A stretch of 64,000 bases of DNA from Sorghum bicolor (lineage: Eukaryota > Streptophyta > Magnoliopsida > Poales > Poaceae), in contig NC_012878.2 in NCBI RefSeq assembly GCF_000003195.3, forward strand, positions 55,242,629-55,306,628. The letters are read 5' to 3'. The notes under the pieces are model-generated. The model did not search any database, was not told where the DNA came from, and saw only the letters and a list, made by a program, of their open reading frames with translations. The translations under genes and the position numbers were made by a program. The number at the start of each line of letters is the position of its first letter. Positions within the stretch are counted from its first letter, which is position 1. This document shows, in pieces, positions 23,497 to 35,268 of this stretch.

Positions 23497-24688
23497 TTAG
23501 TAGATTTCAAAGAACATTACCTCTAGAATCGCTATTGTTTCTTTAACGAGAATCTTGCTCCATAAGCAAAATCCATGCCACAGGGGCATGTAATGGTCAT
23601 ATAGGTTGAACGAAAGAAAGCAATTTATGACAAACCACAACCGATGAAGAAGATCCGGGACCTGAAAGTTTAGTCTAAATGAGTTTGTATGAAATCTGTT
23701 ATAAACGTTGACCCACGTTATGGTTCATTGATCTATGTAATAAAAAATAGTATGAATCTATTGCGTTTAACATCTTAACACAAATGAAATAATTGAATAA
23801 ATAAAGAACACATTGTATAGGGAGTATGGAAACCATTCCAACTAGGGGGGGGGGATATGCCTATCTACTTTTCTTTGCTATATTCTTCGGTGGCAAATCT
23901 AATTTTGCAGTATAAACTCTAACAAGGAGCAATTCAGAATATTTAGCGGCCAAAGGCTTGTGGAACAATATTAAGGATGTGATGACCCTCCAAATGGATA
24001 CCCGCGGTTTACTAAATGAACCAAATGAACTCATTCAAAAAAAATATATTGTTGTACTCAAGAAATTGTTGTTATCCCTTCTCTGTATTAATAATACAAT
24101 ATTTTTTGTTGTTATACAATGTAACTAAATGAACCATGAACAACATTTTGTTGTACTCAAGGATGGAGATGACCCTCCAAATGGATACCCGCGGTTTTTC
24201 TCAAGTATAACAACACTTGAGTACAACAACAATATTTTTTTGCTGTCACTCAAGTATTTATTGAAAATTGAGTTATCATGAGTTCATATTTTGTTGTTAT
24301 ACTCTTCTCTGTATTAATAATAAAATAGGCACCCTCTGTTCGTTCAAAAATATTGTAAGGGACGATATATCATGCACGAGCGACGAGATTCAAATATCTG
24401 CAGAAAAAAATATATATATATATATATATATGAGTACTTGCTTAGTGATTAGGGCATTCCTCCATGCGATTCACGCTACAGCCAAATGATCGAAGCAACC
24501 CAAGAATGTAAACTACAGCGAGTGAGCCAGAACTGAAAACTTCCAGCGGAGCAGCTACTATCTTCATCTTGTGGCGGTGGAGAAGAAGAGCCAATGCAAG
24601 CAAACAGGGAAACATGCAAAGGTCTTGTTGGCTTTGTTATTGAAAGAAATCTGAACTGAGCCAAGCCATATATCGACATCCAGGAAGG
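23497..24688. other. Gene-free stretch and profilin 3' flank (unit 2)
   Basis: Copy of 13046-14237. The (AT)n tract near 24408-24431 is slightly shorter than in unit 1. Confidence 0.6.
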
Positions 24689-25288
24689 CTACATGCCCTG
24701 TTCAACCAGGTAGTCGCCCAGCCTTTCCACCACCATGTTGCACTGCCCGGGAGTCATCGGCTCGTCGTAGATGCCAATGATGAGTGCCTGCCCTGTCTTC
24801 TTCACAGTGATGCCTCCTGATCCCTGGGGGAAAAGAACAAGAAACAATTCTAAAGATTTGTGTAACACCACCACAGAAAAACGAACAGGAGCAGCAACGA
24901 TGGGCAATCAATCACCTTCTTGCCACGAATGACAGCGCCGGGTTCACCTTGGATGACCATGTACTTCGTGGCTCCAAGAAACAGGCCTGTCGGCGCGAGG
25001 TGCCCCGGCTCATCGAAATCCTTCATGATGTTGGTCATGTCCTCGGGCTTGAACTGGACGCCACAACAACAAAAATTCCCCTGACATGTCAGCGGGATCT
25101 ATCACACGCAAACAATAACCATAACATAATGCTAACAGGGGATTGTAATGTGATGGTGTGGTGACCTCGGGGAATGTGGCGCTCTGAGCCCAGACGGCGC
25201 CGTCGTGGCCGGCGATGGCCGCCGACGTGAGGTGGTGGCCCTCGATCTCGCACATCAGGTGCTCGTCCACGTACGTCTGCCAAGACAT
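24689..25288 (-). CDS. Profilin (intact, 3 exons)
   Basis: Small actin-monomer-binding protein that also binds poly-proline and phosphoinositides; it regulates cytoplasmic actin assembly and is a known pollen allergen family. Minus-strand exons 25288-25166, 25053-24916 and 24823-24689 join to 131 residues, the standard plant length. The N-terminus [17 protein letters not shown], the middle [18 protein letters not shown] and the C-terminus [20 protein letters not shown] are all canonical. The intron positions (after FPE and after RGKK) match the usual plant profilin structure. The right edge of the tandem duplication lies in exon 2, so this is the only copy with exon 1 and a promoter. Confidence 0.96.
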
Positions 25289-25480
25289 CTTGGATCGCCC
25301 GGGCCGCTGATCTCACGCGCACTGGTCGGTCGCGCGCTAAAGGACGGAGAGGGAGGTCGTCTCGCCGGAGGGCTCTCGATCGTGCTCCTCCTCCCAACTG
25401 TTTGTGAGGTGACTGACGAAGAGCTTCTACTTCTAGCAGCATGCACGGGACCGGTGGCTAAATAGAGAAGGGGACGGGGG
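25289..25480 (-). promoter_or_regulatory. Profilin leader and core promoter
   Basis: Reading the minus strand, a TATA-like CTATTTAG sits at about 25467-25459, some 175 bp upstream of the ATG. A GC-rich leader follows. Start site not determined. Confidence 0.4.
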
Positions 25481-26316
25481 ACCGGATCCCCGCCTCGCTG
25501 CGGCGAGCCACACGTTCGTCTCCTCGCTCCGCCTTGGACTTCGCCATGTTTCGGGGGCTGCTTGCTGACTGCTCTCTGGCGATGGCGGGATAAAACTGTG
25601 ATCAGCGCCCGACGATATGGTGGGTATGCATGGCCGGAGTGTCGGAGTCCTGCATGCCACTGCAAAACAAACACTGACTAGTACCGGAACTCTTTTACAG
25701 ACTAGCAAATTCAACTATTTGAGGCATCCGAGCGTCCTTGACTCCTTGTAAATCTCTTATGACCACCTATGATGCTATTAAGACATGTTGATTGAACTTT
25801 TCTTCTATCTTAATATAAATACATACAAACTTTTGCACGAAAAATAGAGAAAAAAATTCAACTCTTTACACACTATAGAGCAAATTGTAGAGTGGTATAC
25901 TTTTCTTGTGAATGCATAGATTTACCGTGAAGATGCGAATATGATGAACCTTTTATCATAATCACTTTTTTTTTTGTCTTTGCATGGTGCGTCCACATCC
26001 ACTATTCTCCATATATGTAGATCCACCCCTACGAGAAACCGATTGATGCAACCATGAACAAACAATTTATTTAAATATTACTAAACATCAGTGTTGCAAC
26101 ATAAAGAATGTGATTTTTTTTAATGCCAAAATAAGGGTATGTCTGGAACAAAGGATCACAGGATTAGAGTGTAGATATTATGGTTAAACAGGGGAATGCA
26201 AAAGCATAAAAAAATATAGACAAGGATGTTTAAAACGTAGGAAATATAACGTAGGATTCCAAAACATGAGATGTGATTAAAGAGATGAACATAGACACAC
26301 AACCATAAAGCGCCTA
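25481..26316. other. Intergenic stretch, no gene recognised
   Basis: GC-moderate upstream DNA of profilin to about 25,700, then AT-rich sequence. Frames at 25433-25714 on the minus strand show no family signature. Confidence 0.6.
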
Positions 26317-26537
26317 CTCCCTCTGTCCCTATTTAATTGTCGTTGTTGGTGTGCGTGCAACATGTTTAATTCGATTTATAAAAAATATGTGCAACATTTA
26401 TATATTTAAATAAATTTATTTAAAAACTAGATTCAAATATCTTTCTAATGATATTAATTATGTACCATAAATATTAATATTTTTAATATATATGTAATTA
26501 AAGTTTTTCCTCGACGGCTATTTAAGCACAGAGGGAG
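26317..26537. mobile_element. Stowaway-like MITE
   Basis: It begins CTCCCTCTGTCCCTATTTAA and ends in ACAGAGGGAG, flanked by TA on both sides (26315-26316, 26538-26539). This is the TA target duplication and terminal repeat of Tc1/mariner-derived Stowaway elements. Non-coding, 221 bp. Confidence 0.92.
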
Positions 26538-28917
26538 TATATTCTATTAGCTTCTACTCCTTGTGTTATGTAATACAATGTATTCTAGAAATTTTAAAAC
26601 AAATTTAAAAAGAACATAAAAGATGCATGCATCTTCATTTTATTTTAGAGCTATTGCGTTCTTACCCTTATTTTGACATCTAATTGTAATTTTACCCTTG
26701 TTTTGTTCACCGTTGTGATTTTACCCTTGCTTTATGAAAACAAAGCTTCAGTTTACTCCTATTCCGTGAACGACGGGTAATGGTGTTAAATGGGCTCATT
26801 AAGGACAACTTTGCCCTTGTGAAAATGTCTCTACTTTTCTGAGTATATTGTGATTTTTAAAATGTCGAGAATGGAGCGTTTGGTTCCTGCAAAATCGTGT
26901 TGTTGTTACAGTACTCCAAAGGAAATGGATAACTTGCTTCCTTTCTTCCAAACGTTGTATTCTACTTCCTTTCCTTCATTTCGTTTGGAAATCCTTAGTT
27001 CCAAACGGGCCCTAAAAGGAAGAAATCCACGTATGTACAGCGAAGAAACATGCAGACCTGAGAAGTTAATTTGGTAGCTTCAAATGTCAAAATCTTATAC
27101 ACAAAAACTTGCTCTTTTACAAGTGGATGATGATCACATAATATTTTACGGAACAAAACTTATGCCATAATTTTTATTGTACTTTGACATAATTTTGTAG
27201 AAAAAGTTGTCGTGACTATAAATTTACTGCATTGCAAAAGTTTGTCGAGCACCTTTTTGTGTATAAGATTTTCTATACAAGTGGATGGTCAGATTGGTTG
27301 TTCGTATGTAATTTGCTATTGTTTGTTTGTCAAGATAGAAAGTTATACAGTGTTATGCGTGTGATGGATTTCCTACGCAAGTGACCAGAGATTATGTCTT
27401 GGGATGTAGGAGAATGGGTATATAACTAGATACAGTTAGAATTTTGCCAAAAAAAAATATGAGATGCAGGTTTGGTTGCTTTGAGAACAAGTCTGCATAT
27501 GACTAAGTGAATTTGTATAGGTAACCAACCAAATAGACCATAGCGCTTGGGATGACAATAGTCAAGGATCACTATTTTGCATTTGGGTATGGTCTACCTC
27601 TGTCACCCTTGGAATGAGGGAGAGAGACCAAAAACGAAAGAAGAGTGGTCATCAGAACGAGAGATGGACGAACAAGAGAGTGATGGATGGATGAAAAAAC
27701 ACAGATGAAAAACTGATGGAGGTGGGCACCCAGTGACTTTTACATAAACTCTCGACAGTTATCATAAGACTTTGGTGTGGCCCACAACTAGATTGTTGTA
27801 CACCTTTGGATATAGAGATAACAAATTATTTAAGGGTCCTAGTATAGAGTGAGTGTAAATTGTTTAGGTGAGAGTTATTTGGATTCTTCAACTCTTTTAT
27901 GTATAGAGTAGATATAGATATGTACATGTGTGAAGCTAGATAGTTGTTAGGGGTGCAAATGCTCCCCCAAAATTCATAAAAAAAATAATGGTTTTGTCTA
28001 GATTTTCACCATGTATGCACAACCATAGCAAAAGTCTATGCACCCACAAAGTAAGTGCATCATCCTCTAATTTGCTCTAGCTTGACCATTAGATATAGAT
28101 ATAGATAATATTATATTAGATTTTGCAAGTGAATTAGATATCAATTTAAGTTGAAGTGAACTAGTAGTTGGGTTTGAATGATAGTGATGGGCCTGAATTT
28201 ACGGACACGAAACAAAGCACAATCCTGACCTCGAAGTTATGGGCCCTGCTGTGCCTTCTCTAAAACTTCAGTAAGATGCAGCCACAATACTCCCGCAAGG
28301 CCCATGGAAGCCCAGCAAATCGCCCGACAAAATGACGCGAAGCAAAAGCTTGTGCCGACGCACCCAAATGACCCCTGTTGACCTGTGAAGTCATCACGCT
28401 TCGCAGCTCGAACAAAGCGAGCAAGCTGCACGGCCCCCACGGCCACGCCACCACGAAGAGCGCTCAGCATCCGACGTCACGATCATGGACCAAACCTAAC
28501 ACGCGGGTGCCCGCCGGGGTCGCCCTTGGTCGATCGACCTCACACCACACTTGACATTCTGCACTCCATCTAAAATCCTGGGAAGAAAGAAGAGACTAGA
28601 TACCGAGGAACATGCATGCTCCGTCGGTCATATGCATGCATGGAAACCGCATGGTTTCGTGGTGGAAAACGCCGAACCTGCCTGCATTTCCAACCGCTGG
28701 CGTCGTGTCGAACGAAGAAGATGGCGTGGCGTGACCCAAGCACGCATCTGATCTGATCTGGACTCTGAAACCTCCTCCTCTTTCGCTCCTGACGTTTCCC
28801 TTCCTCGTTCGTTCTCATCCTCCGCGCTTTATTCCCGCCGGAGGAGGAGACGGATCGGAAGAGAGCAGCAAAAGTCATGGAGACACAAAGGCATTATCGC
28901 TGGGATTGAAGTGAATC
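26538..28917. other. Intergenic stretch, no gene recognised
   Basis: AT-rich to about 28,200. Near 26660-26760 the phrase TTTTACCCTTG recurs three times at 30-40-bp spacing. From 28,230 the base composition turns GC-richer, but the small frames (for example 28237-28470 minus) have no recognisable domain. Confidence 0.55.
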
Positions 28918-28973
28918 ACATCCCATCCCATCCCATCCCATCATCCCATCCCATCCCATCCCATCCCATCCCG
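28918..28973 (+). repeat. (CATCC)n pentanucleotide microsatellite
   Basis: About eleven CATCC units, interrupted once by CATCATCC. It would read GGGATG on the minus strand. Confidence 0.95.
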
Positions 28974-31344
28974 CGATGGGGACGTGCGCGGCAGAAGCGT
29001 CGGGAGAGGGCCGCACGGGGCTTTTCGAACCGGCCATTTGTTCGATGGCTACAGCAGCACAAGTAGCACTGTAGCAGCAGCACCTGTCACGTTGCACCAG
29101 CTGTGCTGTACTGCTTGGTTGGTAAAAGGCCCCGTAGCAGTGTGCTAGTGCCTTGCCAAAAGCGGTATATACCCGGCTCCTTTTTTCCCCCCCCCATTCT
29201 TCGTTCGCTCGGTGCACCGTGACGTCGTCGATCGTCCGTCGCGCGCTTGTTGGATCGGATCAGATGGTCCAACGCCACGTGCTGCTCACTATCTCTTCGT
29301 CCGTATCTTCGCTAACGTGCTATGACGACTCACGACGAGTCGTTGCAGAATCGTGAGGCGTAGAATGTGTCACGTAGGTAGAACAAACCCTACGAATTAA
29401 CAAAAAGTACTTCTTTATTTAGGAGTGATATACACATATACTGTGCACGCCATCCCGTTTCGGGATATAGACGGATTACGGGATAAGGAGACATCCAGAT
29501 CCGCGGGCACGTAAAGAGATCGCGGCGCGAGCGCCAAACCGATCCACGCGCGACACGCCAGCTGCTTTCCGTACGCCACATGGTGATGCGTTCCGCCGCC
29601 ATCCATCCACGGATCCACCTACCCATGCCGCCGCGTCGCGTGCTCGGGCGCTGGCGAAGCCTGAGCCGAGGCCAGCCACCCAGGGCCAAGCAAGGCCGCC
29701 GGAGCCGGACGCGGGGAGCCTGGCACGGCGTGGCCGCGGTCGTCACCGCACCGCCGCGCGCGATTAGTTTGGTCGTTTTCCAGCCAAGGTTTCAGGGAAC
29801 CCTCGTCGTCCGCTTCGTTTTCTGTTCGGCGTAAACCACGCGGTCAGCAGCTGGCAACCGTGTGTTTGGTCGATCGTCGGTCTTTAACTATGGCTCACTC
29901 GCCAGTGGTTGCAAACCGGTCGCAGGTCGTCCGGCCGTGCGTCCCCGCGCTTGGGCGACGCGTCTGCCGCACCGACTCAAAACACAGCGGGACCCAGGTG
30001 AAGAACCGGCCGGGTGGCCGGCTGGACGGGCGCGACGGGCGCAGGTCCAAATCCTACACGTCCATCGCCGCTTTGAATTTTGAAACCCTGTAGTACGACA
30101 GGAGTTTGCTCCAAACCCCGCGGGTCACGTCACGCCGGCCGTAGTAGTACAGAACTGTACCTGGCTTTCGTGCCGATCCGCAACGCTTGGCTCGGAACAG
30201 CCGCGACTTGGATAGGCTCAAACACATGATTAGCCGCTGTAACGCCTGACACGATATCGATTAGGCACGCCAAGCCAAGCGCAGGGGCTAGTAATGCTGA
30301 GGATCAGGACGGACACTGGATCATGGTCTCGAGGAAGGCCAACCCAAAAAAAAAAAGGCGAGAAAAGGGCCAGCAAAGTGATCATCATGCAGCCAGTCGA
30401 CAGGCGCATTTGGGCACAGCGCGGACGACACGCATCGTGCTCGGCGTCGGCGACGACCTCATGCGTGCAGGGGCACGAGAAAGCCTGTCCCTGGTCTCGC
30501 TGGCCGGACCCGTGGCCGTGTCCCCGGAAACGGCGCCGGCGCAGGAAGCGCGGCCGGGGTGTCGAAAAGATTATTCGTCCACCCCCGTCCCGGGCGCCCT
30601 GCTGGCTGGCCTACGTGTCGTCTCGACCCGCGGCGTGTCAGGCTCGCCGGGCTCCGCGCGGGACACGCTCCTGGCGCGTAGCTGTGGCACGGTGACGCGT
30701 GTCCGCTCTTCCAGAATGGAACTCGGCACGTCGCCCGCCATGCCTGACGTTCTCTGCCTTTTGTCAACTGGGAAACTGGCATCTGTTGTCGACCGGGAAT
30801 GATGTTGCACAGTTGCAGTACATACACGTGAGGGCACTGTTGTTCGAGTAAGACTGGTGCTGTTTCTCACGGAAAGGAAACCGATAAATTCATTCATTCA
30901 TGCGGTCCGTGTTGTGAGACCACAGCAAATCATGCTTTTCCAGGCGTGTTTTATCGCTTGACTTGACTGATGTGGTTAGGAGAAAGAAACATGTTTGTTG
31001 TTGGACTTTATGTATATGTATTACTTCCGCGTGCACGTTTCTGTAAACCTGATATGATGAATATATCAGGAGCTGAATTGGTCCGTGAACTGTGTGATGC
31101 TTACTTCATCCATCCACTTGAAAGGCTCGATCTAGGTGCTTTTCAGAAGAAAAAAAAAGGGTCTTTAGCTATAGATCGTGCGAAAATGACACCGTGCCTA
31201 AAACGCTCATGAACTCTCGTCGATAGATCATGGGAAAATGACGTCGTGCCTAAACACCGAACAACTCTCATGAATCCCAACTCGACCCGAGTTTCATCAG
31301 CACAGTACTACTTCTGGTCCCCGTCCCGTCAACCTATACTACTA
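28974..31344. other. GC-rich intergenic stretch, no gene recognised
   Basis: Alternating GC-rich blocks (about 29,560-30,070 and 30,300-30,760) with overlapping open frames on both strands of 67-159 codons. None has a recognisable domain or a consistent splice model. The longest (30323-30802 plus) is Arg/Ser/Gly-rich low-complexity. A TATA-like GGTATATACC is near 29164. A lineage-specific or non-coding transcript cannot be excluded. Confidence 0.45.
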
Positions 31345-31784
31345 AGCTTTGTTTAGATCCAAAAACTTTTTGAATTTTGACACTATAGCACTTTCATTTT
31401 TATTTGACAAACATTATCTAATCATAGAGCAACTAGGCTTAAAAGATTTGTCTCGTGATTTACGGATATTTATAAAAGGAGAAAATTTCAGTCTGCCTAC
31501 CTCCTATCCGTCATCCGTCATGTCCGCTTCGTTTGAATCAATCGACGCTGGTAGCTGTAGGAGGAAAAAAAGAATAGAAGTTTTTCTAGGGTTCCTAATA
31601 CAAAATCTCCTATACACATTAAAGTATATTAAAAATAAAAAAAAGTACAAGGTCCTAAATGCAAATTTGTCAGCACCGACCGCATCAATCGGCCCGTACA
31701 TATACTACTCGAAGAGGAAAAAGCAAAATCTCCTATAAAAATTAATATCTATACCTATTTATAAAAGGAGAAAATTTCAGTTTG

Positions 31785-32780
31785 CCTACCTAATTCATAG
31801 AAAAATCTAAAAATTATAAAACAAATTTTGTTCAGCTCCACATATTTAGATCCATATAGTAAACAAAAATATGAAAAATTTTAGTATTTTTTTTTGCTGG
31901 TAGATGCTTGCCTATGCTTTTTAGTGTAAAACTAAAATTGTAGTTATCTTGCTCCAATTATTATAAAAATTTTATAATAGCCTATTTAATGTGATGCTTG
32001 ATTTGTGGTAAAAGTTTTAACACAATTCCTGTATATCTCACTGATTTACTAATTTAACTAAATTTATGCTTAAGGATGCTTGCACTACCTTTGCATGGTA
32101 TGTCGTTATGTCATACCTACCTAATTCATAGAAAAATCTAAAAATTATAAAACAAATTCTGTTCAGCTCCACATATTTAGATCCATATAGTAAACAAAAA
32201 ATATGAAAAATTTTAGTATTTTTTTTTACTGGTAGATGCTTGCCTATGCGTTTTAGTGTAAAACTAAAATTGTAGTTATCTTGCTCCAATTATTATAAAA
32301 ATTTTATAATAGCCTATTTAATGTGATGCTTGATTTGTGGTAAAAGTTTTAACACAATTCCTGTATATCTCACTGATTTACTAATCTAACTAAATTTATG
32401 CTTAAGGATGCTTGCACTACCTTTGCATGGTATGTCGTTATGTCATACCTACCTAATTCATAGAAAAATCTAAAAATTATAAAACAAATTCTGTTCAGCT
32501 CCACATATTTAGATCCATATAGTAAACAAAAAATATGAAAAATTTTAGTATTTTTTTTTGCTGGTAGATGCTTGCCTATGCTTTTTAGTGTAAAACTAAA
32601 ATTGTAGTTATCTTGCTCCAATTATTATAAAAATTTTATAATAGCCTATTTAATGTGATGCTTGATTTGTGGTAAAAGTTTTAACACAATTCCTGTATAT
32701 CTCACTGATTTACTAATTTAACTAAATTTATGCTTAAGGATGCTTGCACTACCTTTGCATGGCATGTTGTTATGTCATAT
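31785..32780 (+). repeat. 332-bp tandem triplication
   Basis: Three consecutive copies start at about 31785, 32116 and 32448. Each begins CCTACCTAATTCATAGAAAA and ends with GCATGGTATGTCGTTATGTC or a one- to two-base variant. Copies differ by a handful of substitutions and one-base indels. The whole array lies within the 2.1-kb insertion. Confidence 0.95.
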
Positions 32781-33573
32781 GAACATTTTATAAGTCCATA
32801 AGTTTATAATCTACATACATTTAACCCATGTGTTTATAATCTACATACATTTAACTGATATATCTTATTTCATAGAAATCCTAATCTAAATTAAAAATAA
32901 AGCTATCAACAAACTTCTCGTGTTTTAATATAATACTATGGTATATTAAGAGGTAATATTAAAGTAAGAGAAGGTTTGACTAATTTCTATTTTTATTATT
33001 AAATAAATATCTCTCCACACTACATATTATTTTAAGTATTAACTATCTAATACTATAGATGTCATGGTTATCAATAAAATAAATTATGAACTTTAAATTT
33101 TATAAAAAACATAACTATAAATAGAATGTAATATTATGTTATAACTTTCTATGGTCATTTGATGTTTTTCTCCTGTTGCAACGCACAATAAAAATCAATC
33201 TCAATATTTACATAGACTTCGGCTTACCAATAAAAAGTGTATTGTTAGCTTCTTATCTTTTCACGAACAATGCACAAATTGACAGAAACTTATACAATCT
33301 ATATAAAATCAAAATCAAACTAGAAATTATAATTCAATAGTAGGTTCCTTTCAACTAGAAAGTATAAGGTGCCATTGCGCGTGAAATACAAATCCTAAAA
33401 AGCCTAAGAGCATGTATATAAACTATATATGGACAGTCTCCTTCAAAGTCAGTTTTAAAAGCTTAAAAATTATCAAATTTAATAAAAAAGATAAAACACA
33501 AAATATAACAGAGTGCTCATTTTCTACAAACATCTATTTGCTCCCGTAGCAACGCACGGGCATATTTTGCTAG
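32781..33573. other. AT-rich remainder of the insertion
   Basis: Very AT-rich. The phrase GTTTATAATCTACATACATTTAA occurs in two adjacent copies near 32803-32855. No coding sequence is recognised. Confidence 0.6.
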
Positions 33574-33680
33574 TTACGGATAAACTGTGCAATTAGTTAT
33601 CTTTTTTTATCTATATTTAATATTTCATACATGTGCCGCAAGATTCGATGTGATATAGAATTTTATAAAGTTTGGGTTCT

Positions 33681-34616
33681 TTTCCTAATTTCCTATTGCC
33701 ATTCTCTGCCACACCGTAGGAGCACATATTTTTTTTCCTCCCCTGAAACGGAAACGTATCTTACCGGATCCAGCTATCTTCTAATCGCAACAACCCTACG
33801 ATCAGACGGCACGTGGTACCCGTAAAGCACACATTCCCCTGCGAGCTCGGACGCGACGTGGCCACCACACCGTCACCGCGTCGGACCCACGCGTGGAGGG
33901 CTCCCCCTGTCTCTCACTCTCCACGTCTTCAGCAGCGGCAGCCCCGGCCAGGGTGCACTGCGAACCAAACCGGGCCCCATGCGCGTGACGCGAACTCAGG
34001 ATAAGATCAGAGCCGTGGAGCGGAACAGATTCCGGGGCGGAAACCCATGTGTGGCCGCGCCGTAGTGGCCAGCCCCGACCCAACCCTCCTTTATTAACGC
34101 AGACAAACATGGTCCGGCGCCGGCGGGTCACCCTCTCGTGTCAGCGTTGGTCGCAGGCACCAGGCAGGACGACCCGATTCGTGCCATGTAGGAGTAGCCG
34201 CGACGCGACGGGCACCAGCCGGGAAACACGAACCGCTGCAAAACGCGCGCGTTTCTTTTGTGGTTTCCGCACCGAATTGCGCACGTTAGTACTCGCAAAC
34301 TGGCAGCGTTGGTCAAACAAACCACGAACGGACGACGTACCGCGTCTGAATCCTGAAAGCGAGAGGCGCAGGGCGCGTTATCCCGCCGGTGCGGGGCGCG
34401 ATGCGGCGCGGCTCGGGGGGTGTTGCCTCCGCGCCGGGGCCTCTGTATATAAACGCGCTCCGCACCAGCGCCGCGGAGGCCGACACGCAGTCTCTCCGCA
34501 AGGAAGCGGAGCGAAACGCAAGCGACTGAAACGAGAGCAGCGTGCGTTTCTCTTTGGACTTTGGGTCGGGTGAGCTGCCAGCGAGAGCGCGGCGGGGTGA
34601 GGCTTTGCCGAGCGAC
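33681..34616 (+). promoter_or_regulatory. OXS3-like gene promoter and leader
   Basis: GC-rich upstream DNA. A clear TATA box, TATATAAA, is at 34446-34453, which places transcription start near 34,480 and gives a leader of about 135 bases. Upstream are several ACGT-core and CGCG-type motifs. Frames on the opposite strand (34128-34905) are GC-bias shadows. Confidence 0.6.
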
Positions 34617-35268
34617 ATGAGCTACCGGCTCGGGGAAGCGGCGGGCCGCGAGGAGGGCGACGAGGAGCCGTTCGAGACGGCGTCGTCCGTGTCCAGCGGC
34701 GACTCCGACTCCGACGACGAGGAGGAGGGGGACCAGTTCCCCGGCGGCGGCGGCGGCAGCGTGGCCGGGGGCGAGGCCTCGTGCGACCACCAGGACCGCC
34801 GCGCGTTCGTGCCGCAGCCGCTGCGGAGGATGAACTCGGACAGCATCTACGACATGACGTCCATGATGTCGCAGCTCCCGGCCAAGTAAGTGCGCGCGCC
34901 TTCACTACACCTCCCGGGATACCCGGCCCCGGACGGCGAAATCACATCAGGCTCTGAAGCTTGCTTTTCATCAACCCATGGTCGTTTTGCTCACGAATCG
35001 AGGACTTCTGGTTTGCAGGAAAGGGCTGTCGCGGTACTACGAGGGCAAGTCGCAGTCGTTCGCGTGCATGTCGGAGGTGCGCTGCCTGGAGGACCTGCGC
35101 AAGAAGGACAACCCCTACAAGCAGAAGATCAAGTCGTGCAAGAGCTACGTCGCGCTGGGAGGGATGATGGCCAAGAAGCAGCCCGCCTCCACCTCCTGCG
35201 TCAACCTCGACCTCGTCGCCGCCAACGGCTTCAGGACGCCGCCCATTCGGAACGGGTACCACCAGTAG
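34617..35268 (+). CDS. OXIDATIVE STRESS 3 (OXS3)-like protein
   Basis: Exons 34617-34885 and 35019-35268 join in frame to 172 residues. The N-terminus is acidic and serine-rich (ETASSVSSGDSDSDDEEEG), followed by a Gly run. The conserved part begins at RMNSDSIYDMTSMMSQLPAK and continues with KGLSRYYEGKSQSFACMSEV, EDLRKKDNPYKQKIKSCKSY. This core (GLSxxYxGKSxSF, EDLxKKxNPY, KSCKSY) is the hallmark of the plant OXS3 family. Members of that family have been linked to heavy-metal and oxidative stress tolerance, probably as nuclear chromatin-associated factors. The start is the first ATG after the TATA-derived leader that is in good context; an upstream in-frame ATG at 34542 would add 25 residues. 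Confidence 0.87.

Larger units (their letters stand above)
14584..25034 (+). repeat. 10,451-bp tandem duplication, unit 2
   Basis: Second copy of the segment at 4133-14583. It begins at the TCAT junction and continues seamlessly at its right end into the rest of profilin exon 2, showing that this right edge is the original context. Length changes relative to unit 1: one extra T near 15707, one fewer A near 23000, one extra A near 24040, and a shorter A/AT run near 24410. Confidence 0.97.
31469..33573. mobile_element. Insertion (about 2.1 kb) with Helitron-like 3' end
   Basis: Flanked by TTACGGATA direct repeats. The right end reads CCCGTAGCAACGCACGGG (a 5-bp-stem hairpin), about 11 bases, then CTAG before a T, which resembles a Helitron 3' terminus. 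A 9-bp target duplication is instead usual for Mutator-like elements, and no long terminal inverted repeat is visible. Class is therefore open. Its left end (TTTATAAAAGGAGAAAATTTCAG) recurs at about 31759, so the insertion may itself be nested. It has no coding capacity beyond short frames. Confidence 0.55.
31345..33680. mobile_element. Tourist-like MITE split by a 2.1-kb insertion
   Basis: The left half at 31345-31468 (AGCTTTGTTTAGATCC, TTTTGACACTATAGCACTTTC, GAGCAACTAG) and the right half at 33583-33680 (AACTGTGCAATTAG, CTATATTTAATATTTCATAC, TGCCGCAAGATTCGATGTGA) together match the MITE at 12810-13045 in order. Both ends are eroded. TTACGGATA occurs at 31460-31468 and 33574-33582 as a 9-bp duplication around the insertion. 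Confidence 0.8.

Noticed and set aside
31785..32780. Tandem array considered as a CRISPR-like array
   Set aside because: Whole 332-bp units repeat without short conserved repeats separated by unique spacers, and the genome is plant nuclear DNA.
33802..34905. Minus-strand frames opposite the OXS3-like gene and its promoter
   Set aside because: GC-bias shadows with Arg/Pro/Ser-rich translations; the plus-strand gene has a TATA box, splice sites and a family match.
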